DNA of 7,959 nucleotides from Planctomycetales bacterium (GTDB taxonomy: Bacteria > 4484-113 > JAFGCY01): positions 1 through 7,959 of the forward strand of contig JAHEFU010000098.1 in the NCBI GenBank assembly GCA_024645305.1, in the 5' to 3' direction. A program made the position numbers and the translations under genes. This document shows positions 1 through 3,702 of the stretch, in pieces. The first letter of the stretch is position 1, and every line of letters starts with the position of its first letter. The notes beneath the pieces were generated by a model. It was not told the DNA's origin. It did no database searches and was given only the letters and a program-made list of their open reading frames with translations.

Positions 1-150
1 TGGACCGCGGGCCGGCGCTCTGGTGTCCTGTCCGACCTCCAGCGTGTTCCGGAGGTCCTCGGGAAGTTTGTCAGCGTTGTTCTGGGCATACCAGAAACCA
101 GCGCCCACAAGGACCAGTGCAACCAGGACCGTTATCAGGAATGCCTTCAT
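1..150 (-). CDS. Small single-pass membrane or exported protein, N-terminal 50 residues only (partial)
   Basis: An ATG at 148-150 (minus strand) opens a frame that stays open to the window edge. It reads MKAFLITVLVALVLVGAGFW and then continues with a polar segment (YAQNNADKLPEDLRNTLEVG). Residues 3-19 form one hydrophobic segment after a single Lys, which fits an N-terminal membrane anchor or an uncleaved signal sequence, with the rest outside the cytoplasm. The start is supported by an AAGGGAG Shine-Dalgarno at 156-162, five bases upstream. The gene lies 37 bp downstream of the ssb stop with no terminator between, so co-transcription with ssb is likely. The C-terminal part is outside the window and I recognise no family. 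The frame and start are seen; the membrane location is inferred from composition. Confidence 0.72.
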   Translation of the reverse strand, partial: MKAFLITVLVALVLVGAGFWYAQNNADKLPEDLRNTLEVGQDTRAPARGP

Positions 151-187
151 GCAAGCTCCCTTAGCAGATTGCCAGATTCAGCGTGGC

Positions 188-733
188 TCAGTCTCCCGGT
201 GACAGCGGGCTGTCATCCATATCCAGCGGAGGGCCGAGATCGCCGATGTCGTAGTCGTCTATGTTGTCAGACTGGCTCTGGCTGCCGCCACCGCCGCCGC
301 CGCCGTAGCTTCCACCGCCACCGCCACCACCGCCGTAGCTTCCACCGCCACCGCCGCCACCGTAGCTGCCTCCGCCACCGCCACCGCCATCATTGTCCTC
401 GCGGCGTCCAAGAAGCTGGAAATTACGGCAGACGATTTCCGTCTTGTAGTGCTTGACCCCCTGGGGATCAACCCAGTCGCGGGTCTGCAGCCGTCCTTCC
501 ACATAGAGCTGGCGGCCCTTCTTCACATACTGGCCGGCGATTTCCGCCTGGCGGCCCCAGCAGACGATGTTGTGCCATTCCGTTGTTTCCTTCTTCTCGC
601 CGCCGTCGCGGCCGCCGAAAACCTCTGAAGTGGCAATGCTGAAATTGGCAACTGCCGTGCCGTTCTGCGTGTAGCGGACCTCGGGATCACGACCGACATT
701 GCCCAGGATAATCACTTTGTTGACACCACTCAT
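188..733 (-). CDS. ssb: Single-stranded DNA-binding protein SSB (181 aa), atypical C-terminal tip
   Basis: SSB coats single-stranded DNA during replication, repair and recombination, acting as an OB-fold tetramer. Residues 1-110 match the bacterial SSB core closely (MSGVNKVIILGNVGRDPEVR, then TEWHNIVCWGRQAEIAGQYV, KKGRQLYVEGRLQTRDW and KTEIVCRNFQLLG). Residues 116-150 are a nearly pure glycine linker broken by SY pairs, and 151-181 an acidic tail. The tail ends DMDDSPLSPGD, not with the canonical DDDIPF-type tip that recruits SSB partner proteins. The ATG at 731-733 is chosen over longer in-frame options because the conserved domain begins there and an AGGAAGG Shine-Dalgarno sits at 741-747. 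The frame upstream of it is antisense to the neighbouring GMD-like gene. The gene is divergent from that neighbour and followed by a small membrane-protein gene. Family identity is certain; the effect of the odd tail is inference. Confidence 0.96.
   Translation of the reverse strand: MSGVNKVIILGNVGRDPEVRYTQNGTAVANFSIATSEVFGGRDGGEKKETTEWHNIVCWGRQAEIAGQYVKKGRQLYVEGRLQTRDWVDPQGVKHYKTEIVCRNFQLLGRREDNDGGGGGGGSYGGGGGGGSYGGGGGGGGSYGGGGGGGSQSQSDNIDDYDIGDLGPPLDMDDSPLSPGD
284..388 (-). repeat. Tandem Gly-rich coding repeat, (G)7-8-SY units, in the ssb linker
   Basis: Within ssb, codons 116-150 encode four glycine blocks of 7 to 8 residues separated by SY. At the DNA level this is a run of GGN codons punctuated by AGCTACGG-type spacers, repeating about every 27-30 bp. 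Tandem repeats of this kind tend to vary in length by slippage. The protein product is a flexible disordered linker between the OB fold and the acidic tail. Confidence 0.9.
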
Positions 734-752
734 AGTGCAGCCTTCCTCACTA

Positions 753-758
753 ATTATA
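753..758 (-). promoter_or_regulatory. Putative -10 box (TATAAT) of the ssb promoter
   Basis: On the minus strand TATAAT occupies 758-753, a perfect sigma-70 -10 hexamer, placing the transcript start near 746. That is just before the AGGAAGG Shine-Dalgarno (747-741) and the ssb ATG, so the leader would be very short. No good -35 is seen at 17 bp; the best match, TTTATG, is only 15 bp upstream. The position fits, but the lack of a -35 limits confidence. Confidence 0.5.
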
Positions 759-807
759 CAAACAGGAGTGTAGCATAAATTAGCACTGGCGTAGCGCAAC
801 CGTGGCT

Positions 808-813
808 TACAAT
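808..813 (+). promoter_or_regulatory. Putative -10 box (TACAAT) for a leaderless GMD-like transcript
   Basis: TACAAT (5 of 6 matches to TATAAT) lies seven bases before the GTG start at 821, which would place the first transcribed base at or next to the start codon. No Shine-Dalgarno is visible before the GTG, which agrees with a leaderless mRNA. The -35 region (about 785-790, ACTGGC) matches poorly. Confidence 0.33.
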
Positions 814-820
814 CTCCGGC

Positions 821-1801
821 GTGAGTACGCTCATCACCGGAGTTTCGGGCCAGGATGGAATTTACCTGGCGCAGCAGATGCTGGACCAGGGAGAGGTCGT
901 GATCGGCACGGTCCGGCCCGGCAGCGCACCCAGCCGGGAAGTGCTGCAACTGGAACAGCAGCGCAACTGTGAACTGACCGGAATAGACATGCTGAACCTC
1001 GCTGGTCTGCGTGGCCTGCTCAGGCAGACCATGCCAAAGCGGGTCGTTCACCTGGCGGCTGCATCCCGACCGGCAGCCTGCGATGCTGATCCGATCGAGA
1101 GCCGGACAGTCAACATATCCAGTACTGAAGTCATTCTCGACTGGCTGAAGCGGGACAACCCGCAGGCCCGGGTGCTGCTGCTGAGCAGTTCGGCGATTTT
1201 CGGCGATCCGCTGGAGGAGCCCCAGAATGAGCAGACCGCCCGCCGGCCGATCAATGAGTACGGGCGCCAGAAGCTGGAAGTGGCACAGATGGCGGAGCAG
1301 GCCCGGCAAAATGGCCTGTTCGTTTCCTGTGCAATCCCCTTCAACCATGAGAGTCCGCGGCGCAGTGAGGATTTCGTATTCGCCAAGATCGTGAATTCAG
1401 CGGCGCGCATCAAGCTCGGCCAGCAGAAGCGGCTGGAACTGGGAGCACTGAATACCCGGCGGGACTGGGGCTATGCCCCGGAATTCGTCAAGGCCTTCAT
1501 CTGGATGCTGGAAGTGGACAAGCCTACCGAGCTGGTGCTGGCCACGGGGGAGCTGCACAGCGTCAGTGAACTGGTGGATGACGTGTTCAGAGAATTGGGC
1601 CTGGATCAGCACAAATACCTGCGTCACAGTGCTGACCTGCTGCGCAGTGGTGATCCGAAGGAGCAGGTTGGCGATCCCTCCCGGGCCTGGACCGAACTGG
1701 GCTGGGAACCGCAGACGAAGTACGGCCAGCTCTGGCGCCTGATGCTGGAGGCTGCCCTGGAGCGCTATGGCAAGACGACCGGCGGGCCTACTTCCATTTG
1801 A
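821..1801 (+). CDS. GDP-mannose 4,6-dehydratase-like NAD(P)-dependent sugar-nucleotide enzyme (326 aa), catalytic Glu position is Ala
   Basis: This extended short-chain dehydrogenase is closest to GDP-mannose 4,6-dehydratases, which convert GDP-mannose to GDP-4-keto-6-deoxymannose in the cytoplasm. Visible family marks are the Rossmann motif TGVSGQDG (residues 6-13, GxxGxxG), VVHLAAAS (75-82), the YGRQK active-site Tyr147/Lys151, NHESPRRSEDF (175-185) and RRDWGYAPEFVKA (213-225). The family's TSE-type triad segment (STSELYG in typical GMD) reads SSSAIFG at 122-128, so Thr is replaced by Ser and the catalytic Glu by Ala125. At 326 aa it is shorter than typical GMDs (about 345-370 aa). The GTG start at 821 begins right at the Rossmann strand; no in-frame ATG or GTG lies between it and the upstream stop at 776, and no Shine-Dalgarno is seen. 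It may be a reductase or epimerase rather than a dehydratase. No other sugar-nucleotide gene is nearby to confirm a pathway. Confidence 0.85.
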   Translation: MSTLITGVSGQDGIYLAQQMLDQGEVVIGTVRPGSAPSREVLQLEQQRNCELTGIDMLNLAGLRGLLRQTMPKRVVHLAAASRPAACDADPIESRTVNISSTEVILDWLKRDNPQARVLLLSSSAIFGDPLEEPQNEQTARRPINEYGRQKLEVAQMAEQARQNGLFVSCAIPFNHESPRRSEDFVFAKIVNSAARIKLGQQKRLELGALNTRRDWGYAPEFVKAFIWMLEVDKPTELVLATGELHSVSELVDDVFRELGLDQHKYLRHSADLLRSGDPKEQVGDPSRAWTELGWEPQTKYGQLWRLMLEAALERYGKTTGGPTSI

Positions 1802-2318
1802 TCGAACAACCCATGGCCCCGGTTTCAGCGGGATCAGGGCGTTCCCCTGCCAGGACAGCAGCAATGGCATCCTGCAGGTCGTGGCTCTGTACCGCGGCGG
1901 GATCCTTCGGATTGTCATTGATCCTCCCGCGGTAGGCCAGCTTCATTGCGGCATCGAGCAGGAAGATATGCGGGGTCCGCTCGGCACCATAGGCCCGGGC
2001 CACGCTCTGGTCCTCATCTCGCAGGTACGGGAAGTTGTAGTTCATCTCCTCTGCGCGGATCTTCATATTCTCGAAGCTGTCCGCAGGGTGGCTTTCCGCA
2101 TTATTTGAGCAAATTGCGGCAAATCGCACCCCCTGTTGCCTGAAGCGGGCCTGCAGATCAATCACCAGCTGCTGGTTGGGGATCACATAGGGGCAGTGAT
2201 TGCACCAGAACATGATCACTGTGGCCCGGGCCCCCCTGATCTGGTCTTGGCTGAGTGTCTCCCCGGTCGTGGCCGGGAGACTGAAGTCGGGTGCTGTGTC
2301 TCCCAATTGCAATGCCAT
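1788..2318 (-). CDS. Thioredoxin-fold (AhpC/TSA-redoxin type) protein with CNHC active-site motif (176 aa)
   Basis: This is a cytoplasmic thiol-redox protein of the thioredoxin-like/redoxin class. The N-terminus (LGDTAPDFSLPATTGETLS) is the usual redoxin entry strand. VIMFWCNHCPYV at 34-45 holds the CxxC pair Cys39/Cys42, TPHIFLLD at 115-122 supplies the cis-proline of the fold, and the C-terminus ends GCSIKWK with a third Cys at 171. From memory, that ending and the WCNHCPYV core are typical of a conserved thioredoxin-family subgroup without a fixed substrate. The ATG at 2318 is preferred because GGAGG at 2327-2331 lies eight bases upstream and the homology starts there; an ATG five codons earlier (2333) overlaps this site. 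No signal peptide is present. The gene is divergent from the Cys-rich gene and overlaps the GMD-like gene tail to tail by 14 bp. Partner and substrate are unknown. Confidence 0.88.
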   Translation of the reverse strand: MALQLGDTAPDFSLPATTGETLSQDQIRGARATVIMFWCNHCPYVIPNQQLVIDLQARFRQQGVRFAAICSNNAESHPADSFENMKIRAEEMNYNFPYLRDEDQSVARAYGAERTPHIFLLDAAMKLAYRGRINDNPKDPAAVQSHDLQDAIAAVLAGERPDPAETGAMGCSIKWK

Positions 2319-2344
2319 GGCTGATTCCTCCATTCTGAATAACC

Positions 2345-2373
2345 ATACTATCTCTATCCACGACTTATCCCAA
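2345..2373 (-). promoter_or_regulatory. Putative sigma-70 promoter of the thioredoxin-like gene
   Basis: On the minus strand TTGGGA (2373-2368) is followed after exactly 17 bp by TAGTAT (2350-2345), each matching 4 of 6 consensus bases. Transcription would start near 2338, giving a leader of about 20 bases that contains the GGAGG ribosome site. It lies back to back with the promoter of the Cys-rich gene. Confidence 0.45.
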
Positions 2374-2388
2374 GAAACTTGACACATC

Positions 2389-2397
2389 TGATATAAT
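2389..2397 (+). promoter_or_regulatory. Extended -10 promoter (TGATATAAT) of the Cys-rich secreted protein gene
   Basis: TGATATAAT is a perfect extended -10 element (TGn + TATAAT). Extended -10 promoters can work with a poor -35, and no good -35 is found 17 bp upstream (CCCAAG at 2369-2374). The start would be near 2404, leaving a leader of about 34 bases before the ATG at 2438. Confidence 0.6.
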
Positions 2398-2437
2398 CTT
2401 CGAGTCAAAACCTGTATGGTCCAAGTTAGAGGTTAAT

Positions 2438-2923
2438 ATGATGCGCAAGGCGTTGATTATCCTGGTAATTGCAGCTCTGCCGTTTGTAATGGCAGCCGAA
2501 AGCGGACGCACACTCAGCCTGTGCGGTCTGGACATTCCGTGTGCCTGTGAGCTCACCTGTGTCTCGATCGACATTGACTGCTATTGCGTCTGTGAGTCTA
2601 ATGGCGGCAGCAGCGACCCGCTGTGGGTACACTTCATCGGTCACGATGGAGAAGTACTTGGTACGGCCGAGATCGCCGGTCCCTTCTGCGATCCCTGCAA
2701 CAGTTGTGGGCAGTTCACCGGAATGCTCGACAATCCCGTCATGCCCTGCGACATCGCACGCGTGCGGATTGAGAAGCCCGGCGATGATGACCTGTACATC
2801 AGCTGGATGCGTCTGAGTGCCGGTGCGTGGAACAACTGCTGCAACGGTAAGTGGTACAAGCTCTGGAAGGACTGCCTCTATGCAGACCTGAACGGCGACT
2901 ATGACGCCATCGAGCTGTACTAA
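2438..2923 (+). CDS. Secreted cysteine-rich protein (161 aa), no recognised family
   Basis: The precursor starts MMRKALIILVIAALPFVMAA, a clear Sec signal peptide with cleavage likely after Ala19 or Ala20. The mature part of about 142 residues holds all 14 cysteines (positions 29, 35, 37, 41, 48, 50, 52, 84, 87, 90, 104, 134, 135, 146), including a CYCVC cluster, a CDPCNSC cluster and a CC pair. An even number of Cys in an exported protein suggests disulfides, though metal binding cannot be excluded. Residues 60-126 look like beta strands, with a stretch (ARVRIEKPGDDDLYISWMRL) that loosely recalls PLAT-type beta-sandwiches. DLNGDYDAI near the end resembles a calcium-binding loop. AGAGG at 2428-2432 serves the ATG at 2438 or the adjacent one at 2441. 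The gene is monocistronic, with its own promoter and terminator. Export is well supported; function is unknown. Confidence 0.86.
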   Translation: MMRKALIILVIAALPFVMAAESGRTLSLCGLDIPCACELTCVSIDIDCYCVCESNGGSSDPLWVHFIGHDGEVLGTAEIAGPFCDPCNSCGQFTGMLDNPVMPCDIARVRIEKPGDDDLYISWMRLSAGAWNNCCNGKWYKLWKDCLYADLNGDYDAIELY

Positions 2924-2935
2924 ACAATCCCGCTT

Positions 2936-2951
2936 GCGAGTCATGACTCGC
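2936..2951. repeat. Perfect 16-bp palindrome GCGAGTCATGACTCGC
   Basis: Both halves are exact reverse complements with no spacer. It lies 13 bp after the stop of the Cys-rich gene and 20 bp before the terminator stem. It could be a protein-binding site or an extra 3' hairpin on the mRNA; as RNA, a loop would need some central pairs to open. Confidence 0.8.
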
Positions 2952-2970
2952 TACGGAATTCGAACAAACA

Positions 2971-2999
2971 ACCGGTCCCTTCGGGGGCCGGTTTTTTTT
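2971..2999 (+). terminator. Rho-independent terminator of the Cys-rich gene, cUUCGg tetraloop
   Basis: The 5' arm ACCGGTCCC (2971-2979) pairs with GGGGCCGGT (2984-2992), a 9-bp stem with one T-G pair, closed by a TTCG loop in the very stable C(UUCG)G context. A run of eight T follows at 2992-2999. On the minus strand the bases after the stem read TGTTTGTT, so it may also weakly stop transcription of the convergent 131-aa gene, which has no other visible terminator. Confidence 0.93.
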
Positions 3000-3004
3000 G
3001 CTTG

Positions 3005-3400
3005 CTAGCTGGCGTGAGCGCCGTTTGTCATGTTGAGCAGCTGATTGATTTCTTCTGCGACTTCCGCCTTCTCCCATTCGGGGTAGAGCCAGCTGGGCAG
3101 TCCCTTCAGGCAGCGCAGGATGCTTGCTAGCTCCGTGGCCTTCTTCGTATTCTCGATCTGCTCGCTGAGCTTGTTGCGCAGCAGGCTGGCCAGGTCCTGC
3201 ACCGTGATGCGGATCGCCGTGGCATGGCGCATCCGCAGCCGGCGCAGCAGACCGGGCTGGTCCCTGATGATGGCCTGCGCTTCGGAATCATTCATGCCGC
3301 ATTCCTTCAGCGTCGCAACATTCAGATCATCACTCCCGATCAGGCACCACAGCAAGGCACGCACATTGGCATCATCATGCAGTTTTTCGCAAAGATCCAT
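3005..3400 (-). CDS. Hypothetical helical protein (131 aa), no recognised family
   Basis: The frame is supported by an ideal ribosome site, GGAGG at 3406-3410, five bases before the ATG at 3400, and by proteobacterial-type coding composition. The protein looks all-helical and cytoplasmic: no signal peptide and no membrane segment. Residues 26-50 (LNVATLKECGMNDSEAQAII) could form a helix-turn-helix. Residues 68-100 (DLASLLRNKLSEQIENTKKA, then TELASILRCLKGLP) look like a long amphipathic helix with coiled-coil character, and 107-123 a last acidic helix. Cysteines lie at 4, 19, 34 and 97. The segment order faintly recalls small DNA-binding phage or plasmid proteins such as terminase small subunits, but this is a guess with no phage gene nearby. 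It is convergent with the Cys-rich gene and separated from it by that gene's terminator. No function is assigned. Confidence 0.78.
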   Translation of the reverse strand: MDLCEKLHDDANVRALLWCLIGSDDLNVATLKECGMNDSEAQAIIRDQPGLLRRLRMRHATAIRITVQDLASLLRNKLSEQIENTKKATELASILRCLKGLPSWLYPEWEKAEVAEEINQLLNMTNGAHAS

Positions 3401-3568
3401 TTTGTCCTCCAGGGCGGGCCGGTACTATGAACCAGTCCGCGAATTACTACACAAAAAGTAACATAATCAAGCAATTAGTCAATGGAAGACAATGTTAAAC
3501 GACATATGTGACAGGAATGAGTAAATGGAGGAGTGGGATTCAGTGAGACGCGATGGCATCAAGCGGTG

Positions 3569-3669
3569 GCAAGGCGCGAAAAAAAGGGTGAGGCCAAAGC
3601 CTCACCCATGTGGATCTAAATTGTCTGCGAGCCGGAGCCTCGCGCTCCTGCGAACTGAATGTTCGCGCT
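3569..3669 (-). repeat. Direct repeat copy 1, downstream of the 957-aa gene
   Basis: Bases 3569-3662 are identical to 6616-6709 (94 of 94). After one mismatch (T3663 versus C6710) six more bases match, giving 100 of 101. Read in the direction of transcription (minus strand), it holds short GC-rich complementary segments, then a 9-bp terminator hairpin, a T7 tract and GCGCCTTGC. It starts 33 bp after the stop codon of the 957-aa gene. Confidence 0.97.
3579..3607 (-). terminator. Rho-independent terminator of the 957-aa gene (within repeat copy 1)
   Basis: On the minus strand GGGTGAGGC pairs perfectly with GCCTCACCC (9 bp, loop TTTG), followed at once by seven T (3585-3579). Orientation and position, about 95 bases after the stop codon, fit the 957-aa gene. 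On the plus strand no T tract follows, so it acts in one direction only. Confidence 0.93.
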
Positions 3670-3702
3670 TCAGTGAAACGGGCTGATTGCACCAGGCTTC
3701 TC

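Larger units (their letters stand above)
3401..3702. other. Non-coding region: AT-rich stretch, then repeat copy 1
   Basis: No convincing gene lies here. The first part, about 3440-3530, is noticeably AT-rich against the GC-rich surroundings and probably carries the promoter of the 131-aa gene. A TTGATT (minus strand, 3470-3465) and TAGTAA (3449-3444) pair exists, but only 15 bp apart, so the call is weak. The second part, 3569-3669, is the repeat with the terminator of the 957-aa gene. A 53-codon frame (3525-3686) runs through the repeat but is probably not a gene. Confidence 0.7.

Noticed and set aside
284..388. CRISPR-like or intergenic tandem repeat, and an Arg/His-rich plus-strand protein over the same bases
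   Set aside because: The periodicity comes from Gly codons of ssb, with no unique spacers; the Arg/His-rich frame is its antisense shadow.
750..766. LexA (SOS) box upstream of ssb: CTGTTTGTATAATTAG on the minus strand
   Set aside because: Only the first half matches CTGT-N8-ACAG; the second half reads TTAG. Too weak to call.
734..1348. N-terminal extension of SSB to 386 aa in the same frame
   Set aside because: The extension is antisense to the GMD-like gene, and the SSB domain with its ribosome site begins at 733.
2379..2397. TTGACA (2379-2384) with TATAAT (2392-2397) as a -35/-10 pair
   Set aside because: The spacer is only 7 bp, far below the 16-18 bp needed. The TATAAT is explained by the TGn extended -10.
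2999..3132. Exact 12-bp repeat TGCTTGCTAGCT at 2999-3010 and 3121-3132
   Set aside because: Both copies touch the 131-aa gene in different codon contexts, with no further similarity around them; probably chance.
3569..3669. Integron attC site, because the order is gene - repeat - gene - repeat
   Set aside because: I find no GTTRRRY/RYYYAAC core pair and no overall attC-like imperfect palindrome, and no integrase is in the window.
3525..3686. A 53-codon plus-strand frame (starting MEEWDSVRRDGIKRW) running through repeat copy 1
   Set aside because: More than half of it is the terminator repeat, the ribosome site is weak, and the sequence looks like a chance open frame in non-coding DNA.
3610..3702. 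Frames starting MDLNCLRAGASRSCELNVRA in both repeat copies, which look like a shared protein segment
   Set aside because: They are identical only because the non-coding repeat DNA is identical; the frames then run antisense through real genes.
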